Source of the DNA: Neelides folsomi
Lineage: Eukaryota > Arthropoda > Collembola > Neelipleona > Neelidae
DNA: 64,000 nucleotides
Direction: 5' to 3'
Assembly (NCBI GenBank): GCA_034687125.1
Contig: JAQGBZ010000130.1
Coordinates: forward strand, 1-64,000
The position numbers were made by a program, and so were the translations under genes. The notes under the pieces are model-generated. The model made no database searches. It saw only the letters and a program-made list of their open reading frames with translations, and had not been told where the DNA came from. Shown piece by piece: positions 1 to 12,446 of this stretch. Position 1 is the stretch's first letter. The number at the start of each line of letters is the position of its first letter.

Positions 1-186
1 ATAAAAATATGGAAATCTCTGGAAACTCAAAATTCAAAATTTCATTTTTACCATAAATGGTTTTTGATTAAAAGCTCTCATATGTATATTATTTAGTGCC
101 TAAATAATTTAAAAATAATTTAATATTTAATTAAATTTTTGGATTTAAATAATTGGTTTAATAATTTGAATTCAATTGGATTTCAG

Positions 187-1005
187 GGCCCATGCCGTAA
201 AGGAGATTGGCTCGTTCTGGACCAAAATACAAATCCAATGTGTCAAATCAATCCTTGCCCTCACGCTGACTCCGATGATGCTGAAAATGCCATTTATTGG
301 TTCATCCACAACGGACGCTGCCACCGAACATACACTTATGGCTATTGCGGCTACAAACGATTCCTCCTCCCAACGGAACACAGTTGGAAGCCTGTGTGCT
401 CAGCAGTTCAAAACCGCGACTATGGATTCATTGACGAGACGGCGGTCAAGGCCAAAAAAGTGGCTCCAGTCAAAGAGAAAGAAAAAGATGATTCTGAACA
501 AGACGATTCTGAGGAGGAAGACGATGAGGAGGACGAAGAGGACGACGTGATTGAACAAGAAAGAATGTTAAGACTCATTGCACCCAAATCTGACAATGAG
601 AAATTAATTGATTTTAAATGCCCTGAGGATTTGGGAAAACATTTTATCAATGTGATTAAACTCGATTCCTTTGAGAGCGAAGAGGATTCCTCACAGCAAG
701 TTGATAAAGTGAGAATTCCTTCCAGCTCGGCCCACAAGTACAAAACTAAGGGAATGACCGCCACTCGGACCAGAACTGAGGAAATTGTGAATGTTGAGAA
801 GGTGAAGCCAACGGCGGCTCCTAAACCAAAACGAGTGAAGCCAACGAGGTCCACGACAATTGCCACGACTACCACCACCACGGAGAAAACAAGGAAGACA
901 AAGCCGCCAAAGCAGAGTAAGAGATCTTCACCAAAACCATTGAAGATCCAAACTAAAAAACCAGTTATTTTATATGATGACGACGACGAAGCTGACTCAA
1001 TTTAA
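187..1005 (+). CDS. DUF4789-like cysteine-rich protein, last exon(s), 5' end not identified
   Basis: This is an open frame that begins at a clear acceptor (tttcag, 181-186) and ends with TAA at 1003-1005. The poly(A) signal AATAAA lies at 1067-1072. The first ~70 residues start GPCRKGDWLVLD and hold spaced cysteines (NPC, GRCHRT, GYCGYKR, PVC). That pattern resembles arthropod secreted DUF4789 proteins. After it comes a very acidic Glu/Asp run (~residues 95-130 of the exon). The tail is basic and Thr-rich (TTIATTTTTTEK, then Lys/Pro/Ser) and ends in DDDDEADSI. An earlier exon with a signal peptide should exist but I do not see it in the first 186 bases, so the gene probably begins outside the window. 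Family assignment is from the cysteine pattern only. The low-complexity tail is unusual for the family. Confidence 0.6.
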   Translation, partial: GPCRKGDWLVLDQNTNPMCQINPCPHADSDDAENAIYWFIHNGRCHRTYTYGYCGYKRFLLPTEHSWKPVCSAVQNRDYGFIDETAVKAKKVAPVKEKEKDDSEQDDSEEEDDEEDEEDDVIEQERMLRLIAPKSDNEKLIDFKCPEDLGKHFINVIKLDSFESEEDSSQQVDKVRIPSSSAHKYKTKGMTATRTRTEEIVNVEKVKPTAAPKPKRVKPTRSTTIATTTTTTEKTRKTKPPKQSKRSSPKPLKIQTKKPVILYDDDDEADSI

Positions 1006-1687
1006 TTTATTGTTCTTTAATTTATCTCATTATTTATTTATTACCGTCCATTTACAACTTGTCATCAATAAAATTTAAAAAATATTTCTTTTTTAAATCT
1101 TATCATTTCTCATTTCTCATTAATATAAATGTATTTACAGATTTAATGTAATTTAATATATAACAAAATATTTAAAGCATTTTTTAAATAAACATGTTTA
1201 ACAAATACATGTATAACTTTGTAACTCAAAATATAAATGATTTCAATAAATAAAATATTTCAATTTATTTATACTTGTAATAAATATTTGCTGTTACTCC
1301 ATCGGATGGATATAGCAACCCCAACAAAAATATTTACAATTTTAACGAATGAAAATCATTCGAAGTATTAATCATATACTTATATTTTCAGTGCTTGCTG
1401 AATTTGACTTTCATTAGACGAACAATTATATTTGTATTTATGAACTTTATTTATTTTTATGTCCTTACATACAATGATTAATCGGGGAATTCACGCTTAT
1501 GGATATTAAACCTTTCTTTATTCATGAGCAATTCTTTAAACAGTTTTAAGTTTTAATTCGTCCTTGCATAAATATTTCAAACGAGGCCATTCATTGTTAA
1601 ATGAAAAAGTATTAGTCAGTCTCATTGATAAAAACAATAGCAGAATTTTCTTAAAATATAATAAAATTTTTTTAACCAAGCTTTAAA
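1006..1687. other. intergenic, 3' UTR then promoter side of next gene
   Basis: AT-rich spacer. It holds the poly(A) signal of the upstream gene at 1067-1072. I see no other feature. Confidence 0.5.
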
Positions 1688-2143
1688 ATGTTCAAACTAA
1701 TATTTCAATTTTCCATTTTAATCACTCTACTTTTCTTAAGAGTTTCTTCTGCTCCCGGATTCGGCGATTATTGTGAATTCAATTCCGACAAGAAATCTTT
1801 AAGTTGCCCTTCTAGTAAAGGGCTCAACTGCACGGATCAAAAAGTGTGTGACTGCATGAGGATCGAAGGACCTCATTGGGAAGATGAAGTCGTCACAGTT
1901 TGGGATCGAGATCGGGCTGAATGTCGCGTGAAAGTGAATGAAACTTGTTTATTCCACAAAGACGGCACCTTCACCACTTACGACTGCATTACACATTCAA
2001 AGTGCATTGATCATCTTTGTCTATGTAAAGAAGGATACAAGCCAAACTATTTATTTACAACTTGCAATTCCTCAAATGAAATCAAAATCATTTACTTTTT
2101 CGTTCCAATAATTTTTCCAGTGTTGCTTTGTAATAATTATTAA
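1688..2143 (+). CDS. small secreted cysteine-rich protein (EB-module-like), possibly GPI-anchored
   Basis: This is a complete 151-residue single-exon frame. A clear signal peptide covers residues 1-21 (ILITLLFLRVSSA, cleavage near APGFG). The mature part holds about twelve cysteines with spacings such as CDCMR, CLFHKDG and CLCKEGYKP. These resemble the EB-type/EGF-like cysteine modules found in arthropod and nematode secreted proteins. Potential N-glycosylation sites are NCT, NET and NSS. The last ~20 residues are hydrophobic (YFFVPIIFPVLL) and close to the stop, which suits a GPI signal or a membrane tail. The function is unknown. It could be a partial member of a longer family, since most EB proteins are larger. 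Confidence 0.6.
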   Translation: MFKLIFQFSILITLLFLRVSSAPGFGDYCEFNSDKKSLSCPSSKGLNCTDQKVCDCMRIEGPHWEDEVVTVWDRDRAECRVKVNETCLFHKDGTFTTYDCITHSKCIDHLCLCKEGYKPNYLFTTCNSSNEIKIIYFFVPIIFPVLLCNNY

Positions 2144-2670
2144 GCTAAATCAACGGCCTAAATACATAAATACGCACTTAAATAATTTTTGTTTAGTATA
2201 GCCCTAACATATCTGTATATACTTTAATTCTTTAATTATCTCATGTATTTGTATAAATAAGACACACTTTATACCTATACTTTATAGGTACTTACTTATA
2301 TATTATCATTGGATAATAAGGAATACAATTTTGAATGTTAAATTGGTATACGTATTATACCTATAAGTATTATAATTATTATTGCATAGTAGGTACCTAC
2401 ATATCAGTAATATGGTTCAATTTTATTTAGCTCTGAATTTAAGTCTTATCTGAATCTGGTTTATCTAACAAATAGACGATGTTACATTACTGCAGCAGTT
2501 CTAGTTTACCTATTTAGAAATAAATACCAATTTAATCCTCAGCAAAGAAAAAAGTTTATTTAATTAGACAAATATTTATTAAATCAGATAAAAATAGTTT
2601 TGATTAAAACTTAGAATCATTTCATAACTATTTTGCATCATTATTGTAATTGGTTAAAAAATTTATTAAA
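2144..2670. other. intergenic, no gene seen
   Basis: AT-rich spacer with several TATAGGTA/TACCTA-type palindromic words around 2270-2400. No coding signal or recognisable repeat. Confidence 0.4.
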
Positions 2671-3836
2671 ATGATAACAAGCGAACAAAAGGAGGATTTC
2701 TTAAAAAATACTCTTTCCGTTATAAATTGGCAAGAAAGTTTCAAAACGGATCCATTGGCACTTCTAAAACTCGTATTGAGACGATATATGGCTAAAATTC
2801 CATTTCAAGTATTACTAATTTAAATTTTAAATATATTAATTAGTATAAAATTTTTATTATTTATATAAAAAGTTACTTTTATTAATCATTTTTCCAACTT
2901 AACATCATTTCTATAAAAAATATTAATTATTCCATTCACATGTAAGTTATTTTGAATTTAAGACCTTGACAATGGGATGTTTAAAGAAACACGAACGAAA
3001 ATGCCCATCAAAGATGGAAATGATCAAAGAAGTTTTAGAGGGCCGTGGAGGAATTTGCAGCCATTTGAATTACTTTTTGGTTATTTTGCTCCAATCAATG
3101 GGATATGATGTCTACACAGTTGCAGGGTCAATGGCTCGGACAACAACGCCAAACGACCATTTTATTCCAATTGTTCAACTCAACTCTAAAATTTACATGG
3201 TTGAAGCTGCTGGTGGAATTCCTTCATATGAATTAATCCCATTGGATCGTTTGCCATTCCAAGGGACGTGTGGTGGATTTCCATTTCTTTATCGTTCTTA
3301 TCAGTCAGAGCCAAATGTAATTATTGAGCAAGTGCTGATAAATGGAAGTGTCATCAAAAGAAATTTTGTAATAATATTCAATTTTTAACATTTTTAAGTA
3401 ATTAATATAATATGATATTGATTATGGTGGATTATTTAGTTATTATATTTTATTAATGATTAAAATTATTAACATTTAGGAAAATGGCGTGAAAGAAGAA
3501 GTTAGGATGAGATTTCCAATTTCTCGCAATGACAAATTGGACTATGATGATTTTGCAATTACATTATCAATGTTGTACGAAGATGAGTCTTTGAGCTGGT
3601 TTTACCACAAATGGTTCTTCTTTAGATTTTTGGAAGGAGAATCAAATGGAGAATTTATCAGCATTTTCGATAAATCTGTTGTTACTGGGAATTTAAATGA
3701 AAGCACCATTGTTAATTTTAGCACACTTCAAGAAATTGTTCCATTTATTACAAAATATTTCCCCGAAATTCCTTTTACAAATATTCAACAAGCAATTTGC
3801 AATTTTGAATCAGATAAGATAAATAATAAAAATTGA
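2671..3836 (+). CDS. arylamine N-acetyltransferase-like protein, 3 exons
   Basis: The exons are 2671-2808, 2963-3367 and 3480-3836. Both introns are GT-AG and phase 0, and the joined frame encodes 299 residues, a normal NAT length. NATs move an acetyl group from acetyl-CoA to arylamines or hydrazines through a Cys-His-Asp triad in the cytosol. Exon 1 ends in YMAKIPFQ, the usual NAT lead-in. Exon 2 holds RGGICSHLN, matching the RGGxCxxxN signature with catalytic Cys78. His112 (NDHF) follows. The third triad position falls in MVEAAGG, with Glu127 in place of Asp; it lies 15 residues after His112, as in vertebrate NATs. The N-terminal ATG at 2671 is the only good start. A poly(A) signal lies at 3872-3877. 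Whether the Glu variant is active cannot be told from sequence. Confidence 0.85.
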
Positions 3837-4007
3837 AATTTCAGTAATTACAATAATCTACTTAAGTAATTAATAAAAATCACTTGTTCTATTGAGGATA
3901 AGAATAATTATTCATATATAATAAATACCAACTTTTGCATGTTTAACTATAAATTAACGATGAGTAACCATTTAAACACGATGGTATACATACTACCAAT
4001 ATAGGTA

Positions 4008-5635
4008 ACAGATGCTTCATTATATTCATGCCATTGAGAGAAATGGTTGAATTATTTTTCCAAACATTTAATGAACAATCAGATATAGCTCTAAGGTGTA
4101 AATATAACGTAAATTAATGCATATAGCTCTTTATGCTACAAATATTATTTTATAATTCAATTTATAAAATGGATTGGCTATGTAAATTTTATAATTAGCA
4201 AATATTTTATATTTATATAATAATAACTTAAATTTAGGCTTAATCAAACAAAGAGCAGTTATTAAGTTTTAACTTTAGAGCTGCTGAAATCCATAGGCGT
4301 TTAATTAACGTTTATAACCAACAAGCTTTGAGATTCCGAACAGTGTCGGAATGGTCAAGAAGGTTCCGTAATAGTCAATTGAGCATATGTGATGCTCAAC
4401 GATGAGGGGGGGCCAAGGTCCAGATCACGGGCTAAATTTTACCTACTTTTGGGTAACCGTTAACTACTTTTAGGTAATTGTTACCTACTTTTGGGTAATT
4501 GTTACCTACATTTAGGTAACCGTTACATACTTTTGGGTAACTGTTACCAACTTTTAGGTAACCTAACCTAACCTAAAGTAGGTAACGGTTACCCAAATTT
4601 ATCTCGAGATCTGGACCTTGACCCTCAGGGAGACCATTTTCGGTGATTTTACCAGAAACAATTAAATTAGTTGGATTATGTTGAGAAAAACAAACGTGTG
4701 AAAATCGAAGAGCTAGTTGACGAATTTGGCATATCAACGGGAAGTATTGAAAAAATACTTCATGAACATTTGGCATTAAAAAAGGTAAGATTTCATAATA
4801 ATTCATAATATATAATTTAATCATTAGTTGAAAAAAGTAAATTAAAATAAATACTTTGTTTTATAAAAGGTGAAAAGCTTGTGGGTTCCTAATGTGTTGA
4901 GTCCGGGTCAAAAGAGAAAGCGAGTTGAAGCTTGTGAAGAAAACCTGGAAATTCTCGATGCCGCTAATGAAGATGATTTCTTCAATCACCTCATCACCGG
5001 GGATGAGACTTGGGTTCATTTTTATGACCCATTAACAAAACATGAATCAATGGAATGGAAACATCTTCATTCTTCTCGGGCTCCTGTCTCAAAGAAATCT
5101 TTCGGTGGGGAGAAAGTCATGGCTATTTTGTTTTGAGATAAAAAGGGCATTTTGTGCACGGAATTTTTATACAAAAAGAAAAAGGATGATGTTAAAGATA
5201 CAATAGATCACAAAAAGTATCTGAAAACATTGATCAATTTGAGGACCGCTCTCATTCAAAAGCGACCAAAGAGCACCACTTTCTTCGCGACAACTCTCCT
5301 CCTCACAAAGCTCTCCCAGTCATAACAAAATTGGAACAGTTCAAATTTAAAGAACTTAAGCATCCTCCTCGCCTCGCCACAAGTGATTATTACTTGTTTG
5401 GCCTTTAAAAAAATACTTAAGAGGAAAAGTGTTTAAAAGTGATGATGAGGTCAAAACTGGAGTGAATACATTCTTTAATTCTAAAGATAAAACTTTTTGA
5501 AAAAGGGTATAAGAGATCTCAAGAAGATGGAAAGAATGTATTCGACTTGGGAGAGAATATATAACTGACAATTAAAATTTCAAAAATAAAATTTGACTCT
5601 ATTGGCAACGGGCATGAATATAATGAAGCATCTAT
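4008..5635 (+). mobile_element. mariner-family transposon, inactivated
   Basis: Inverted ends pair over about 24 bp (4008-4032 with 5611-5635; core GATGCTTCATTATATTCATG), each flanked by TA. Translation gives mariner transposase pieces in order. First is an N-terminal part (AAEIHRRL..VYNQQ, ~4283). Then come the helix-turn-helix (ELVDEFGISTGSIEKILHEH, ~4700), LWVPNVL (~4880) and the catalytic stretch TGDETWVHFYDP (~5000). Last are DNSPPHKA (~5290) and ATSDYYLFGL (~5385). Stops and frameshifts break the frame, so it is dead. A foldback element sits inside the 5' part (4411-4623). An 85-bp GT-AG segment (4785-4869) interrupts the frame exactly. Confidence 0.9.
4411..4623. mobile_element. foldback MITE nested in the mariner, 9-bp target duplication
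   Basis: The ends pair (GGCCAAGGTCCAGAT at the left, ATCTGGACCTTGACC at the right). The inside is a run of TTGGGTAACCGTTAC-like repeats ending in a (CCTAA)n run. Flanks 4402-4410 (ATGAGGGGG) and 4624-4632 (CTCAGGGAG) match at 6 of 9 positions. Removing the element and keeping the right flank rebuilds the RSGRP motif usual in mariner transposases, which supports these exact borders. I see no coding capacity. Confidence 0.8.
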
Positions 5636-7351
5636 TAATATACAATAGTTATTAAAATAAATTATTTTCTTCATTTTTGTTTCTTTTGGTTTTCAATAAT
5701 CATTGTTAAACGATTAAACTTCTTTTCAGAATTTGAAGTCACAACGAAACCTTTATTTTTATAAAACAAAATTTTTACCATTTTTACAAAAATAATAAAT
5801 TCTCGTTGTATTTTTTTAAAAAATTTTCAAAGTTAAAATACAAGAATCAAAATTATTTTCTATTGGTTCGTGGCAGTTGATATTTATTTCAATTTCAATT
5901 TTTTTTAGATAAAACAATTTAATTAAGTATATATATATATACTTAATTATTTTAAAAACAAATTAAAGAATTTTCGTTAGTTAATTAATTTGAACCAGAG
6001 AGAAGGAAAACGAGTCAAAGCCACAGATTACTTAAAATATAAGACGATAACGTCGTAATTCGTCGTGCTTTAATTTGTTTATTATTATCTGGTATTGTGT
6101 TTGCAATTTGAACTAAAAAATACAAAAATTCTTATAACTAAAAGTAATTTAATTATTTTTATAAAATGTGTAATAATATAGAGTATAGGTAAATACAAAG
6201 AAGGCAACTGCGAAGCATTCCGCCCTGAATGATCAGATGAATAAACGATTTTCAATTAATAGGCGTATATATTCAATTGAGATAATGATGTGTGAAATCT
6301 CATTTGGTATTTGGGTTAGTGTCTCAGCTTTTAATTTTTTTTCGTCAAATATACTCAACTCTTAAAAGATGTGTAAAGTAATGGAAATGTGATGTACCTA
6401 CATTTATGTACTCTATTCTTACTTACCATATATAATTGTTAGTGGTATTGCAATGTTATTACTAGAGAGCGGACTTCTATGCCTTATCAAATTCCATTAT
6501 TATACATGCAATGTCCAAAATGCCAATATTTCACGAGCAAAACATGCAAAAATGTGATAATTACAATTTAATATATTCAATTTTTATCAATTCGACCAAT
6601 AATTTTATAACAGTAATTTACATAAAAATTACTTTAAATTACCATTTTCTCCAAATAAACTAGACCCTCAACTCGACCGAAACCAACGTTTTCATTAAAT
6701 TGATATAATATATCATTATACAAAGTGGAGATAAAAACCTATGATATAACCACTATGTAAGAATATTTTAATCTTAATTATAATATTTAAAAAATATTTT
6801 GAAATTATTATAAATTTTTAGTTTATTTTGTTGAATTAATGCAATTATTGGTGTTTAAAACTTAGTTTGAAAAAGAAAGATTTTGAAAAATGAGCCGAAT
6901 GTGCACGAAAGCGTTTATGCAGTAAAACACGAAAATATGCAATACGTGAAATGAACCTCAATCAGGAGATTCCTTATTTTTATGGATCAGTTCACTTCAA
7001 AAGTTTAAATGGATCTCCCTTATAAATAAAAAACATGTTATTACATAGAAGTCCGCTATCTAGTTATTACGGTGAAATAAAATGGCCTAATTTGCCCAAA
7101 GGGACACTTAAAACAATTTCCCAATTACATTTTAATACAAGTACAATGCATTCAATAGCTTTAACTGAATAAAAGAATTGAAATTTAATAGTTTTGGATT
7201 CTTTTATTCGTTTTATCACACAAACATACATAATACATCCATATACCATTCATTTTAAGTTTATATGTAGTTTTTTTAAATCTTTTAGTTTTCTGGTGAT
7301 TGTCTTAGAGAAGAAATAAATTTTTAATCTTTATATACGTACATATTTCTA
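5636..7351. other. long intergenic stretch
   Basis: AT-rich, with no gene seen. A perfect 28-bp palindrome lies at 5921-5948 (AATTAAGTATATAT and its complement). Short open frames here lack any family match or composition shift. Confidence 0.4.
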
Positions 7352-9355
<2,004 letters not shown>

Positions 9356-9889
9356 AATCCAAAAATGATTTTTTGCTTGTTTTAAATAATATATATTTTG
9401 GTCTAATTGTAAGTAGGTAAATTACAACAATACTAGGTATTAATTATTATAATTTTAAGTTTAAAATTTAAACTTAAAAACACTTATATTATAAAAACTT
9501 TCACTAAACCTTAATATTAAATTACATTTGTAAATACGTAAAATTATTATTATTGATTACACAATAAATGATTAAATATATTTACATCAAACTTATTTTT
9601 ACCCAAATAAATTTTATTTACTGCTAAATATACTATATACGTCATCATTAAGGCCGGAGAATCACATATTCCACATAAAAGCACATGTCAATATTTTGCC
9701 CCCTTCGTTCCTGATATTTAGAATGCGTACAAATCATTAAAATTCAAGTTGATTAAGCTATATGCATCACATAAATCACACAATCATTAAAAATAAACTT
9801 ATATTTGATAATGAGAATAATGCTAAAGAATATAAGCTAACATATTTTAAAATTAAAATCAGCGGTTAATTTTCTTTTCGGTAATTGCA
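9356..9889. other. intergenic, 3' side of protease gene
   Basis: AT-rich spacer with a likely poly(A) signal (AATAAA near 9563). No other feature seen. Confidence 0.4.
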
Positions 9890-11880
9890 ATTTTCAAAAT
9901 GAATAAATGTAAAATTTCGGCTTTTAAAAGAGTTTTATCATCAAGGTTTTAGAGTTAAAGAGGATAAACTTTATTGCGATTTTTGCAATGAGACCATTAA
10001 TCATTATATGAAATCAATTATTTCTCAACACATTGCTTCCAAAAAACATTCAGTAAATAGAGATACATTCATAATTAATTTAATCTTTTAATAATAAATT
10101 CATTAATTAAAAAATTGTATAATGAATTAAAAAATATTTAAACTAAGGCGTGACAAATGCTGCTATTAAAAATCAACCAAAGACAAATAAATTGACAACA
10201 AATGAGGAATGCTGGAAAGAAATGGTTAATGCATTTACGACCATGGGAGTACCATTAAATGTGTTAAATGAGAATTCAAAAGTACGTAACTGGATCAAAA
10301 AACGTACTACGAATCGTCATTCAATTCCTTCGATCTGGTCGTTGAGAAAAATTGTTACAAATCTTGAAAAAGAAGACATGGATTCAACAATTAATTATTT
10401 AAGGTACAAGTATAAATCAGAGTTGGATATTATATGTATAGCTTGCAATTGTTGTTGATGAAAGCGTGGATAGGAAAAAACGCAAAGTTTTGAACATTCT
10501 TGGAAACCATTTGATCCAGATTGATGGCTCCAAAAATAATCGATGTATGCAATGCAAAAGAAGTTACAAAGCAAATTGATTTGGCCCTGAATGAGCATAA
10601 AATCAACAAAGAGGACTTTTTCATCATTTGTCTGACAGTGTGCCATACATGGGTCTTGCTGCAAGCAATCTCAAAGGCGTTTGCCCAAAGTAAATATTTC
10701 GTAATACAGTGGAATCTGGTTATAATGAATCCGTTTATAGCGAATATCCTAATATAATGAATTAAAATTTTGTCCCTTCATTTGAAAATCATAAACAAAC
10801 AATGTTAAATGAACTTCGGCTATAATGAATATTCGGTTATAATGAACGTAAATGGTCGGTCCCTTGAGATTCATTATAAACGGATTCCACTGTATACACG
10901 ACTAAATTAAATAAGCTCATTAGTTTTTTCATTATTTAAAATTAAAATTTTCAGTTTGATTCATTCAACCTGCTGGGCCCACATCCTTCATTTAGTCGCT
11001 GAGGAAATACGGTTAAACATGGAAATTGCAGATGATTTTATATCCTCAATGAAATCGGCACTTATCAAAGCACCAAATCGATGCCATGAACTTTTAGAAT
11101 CACTCAAAACATTCGGATTTAAAGCTAATCTTCCCCCAACTCCTGTGCTTACTAGATGGATGATTTGGATTTCAGCGGGCGCATATCATTTTCAGCATAT
11201 TGAGGCTCTTAAACGTTTTATTCAGAATTCAACTGAAAATAGCTTGGCTGTAAAAAAGTTGAAAAAATTTATACAAGACGATAAACTGTTAATTAAATTG
11301 TGTACATTGAACAAAATTTACGCTGGAATGAAGGCTTCAATGGACATACTGGAGAGCGATAAAGTTTTAGTTTCAGAGGTTTGGACCAACTTGGAAGCTA
11401 TCAAAGCTTTATTGAATTCAGTTAGGATTGATTCAAAGAAACTAAACTTATACATGAGCAAAAAAACACCCCGTCCTTGAATTTTGGAAAGAAGTTCAGG
11501 TTTTTGATCCTAGAAAAGCCAAAAATTACCTAAAAGATTAAAAGCGTGGCAATCTTTGGAAATGATGTTCCTTTCTATGAAATGATCAAATATGAAGTAT
11601 TGATTCAACAGGTAAATTTAAAACCCATTGAATTTTGGAAGAGCCATAAAACAGATATGCCAATCTTGTGCCAAATTGCTTTAAAATGTTTAAACGTCCC
11701 AGCATGTAGTGCATCTGTTGAACTAAGCTTTTCTCAGCACAGGAGAATTTATACATCATTGCGAACTTCATCAGCAGAGGACAATTTGGAAATTAACTTA
11801 AAGCTGGCATTTAATAACAAAAACGCTTCTGACTTTGAAGATGCCGATATTTCTGTGAGCGAAAGTGATGGTGAATGAAC
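9890..11880 (+). mobile_element. hAT-superfamily transposon remnant
   Basis: Broken transposase pieces run in order on the plus strand. First is a BED-like finger (LYCDFCNE...HIASKKH, ~9962-10055). Next is a linker (10150-10400), then AIVVDESVDRKKRKVLNI (~10445), which carries the first acidic residue in a shifted frame. A region starting HSTCWAHILHLVAEEI follows (10956-11480). Last is the C-terminal dimerisation block, FWKSHKTDMPILCQIALKCL then VPACSASVELSFS (11546-11878). Frameshifts, stops and a nested MITE (10707-10892) show it is dead. I could not place its terminal inverted repeats or 8-bp duplication, so the outer borders are approximate. Confidence 0.85.
10707..10892. mobile_element. 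pogo/Tigger-like MITE nested in the hAT remnant
   Basis: The ends are inverted (CAGTGGAATCTGGTTATAAT at the left; complement of CAGTGGAATCCGTTTATAAT at the right), both flanked by TA. It is 186 bp with no coding capacity. Ends of this style (CAGT..GTTTATAA) resemble pogo/Tigger elements. That relation is inference. Confidence 0.85.
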
Positions 11881-12446
11881 TAGAGCTTGAATTACTAAAG
11901 TAATTATAATTAAGAATCCCTTTTCTTTCGAAGATTTTTTATATTCTTTAACCATTTTTATAGACTTCATTTATAATATTTTTTAAATTGTTCTAATGTA
12001 TTATTCAAAAATCATCATTTAATAATTTTTGTAAATTTTTATCAAACAAAAAAGTAAGAAAAATAAACACGCATATTTTAATTACATATAATAAAAAATC
12101 ACATAATTTCACATAATCCAGGAAAAAACCACATTATTCAGGGTCAAAGTCATCATTAAATAGTAAGTTCATTCCATTAGTATTTATAAAGGTATAGGTA
12201 CTAATATACAATCTGATGGCAAATTATAAATCGCGCTACTAGAATTAGGCAAACTCAAACATTTCGTGAAATAAATGTAAAGCAAAAGTAATCAATCTAA
12301 CACTAAGAATAAATGAATAAATATTTTAATTGAATTGAATTTATATTTTTAATCAATAATTTATATCGAAGAGTGTGTGAAAATATTCAGAACTAAAAAT
12401 GTTAATTATATTCAATATAGATTAATCTCAGATAATTAAAAGTGAA
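11881..12446. other. intergenic, no gene seen
   Basis: AT-rich spacer between the hAT remnant and the zinc-finger gene. No feature found. Confidence 0.4.
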
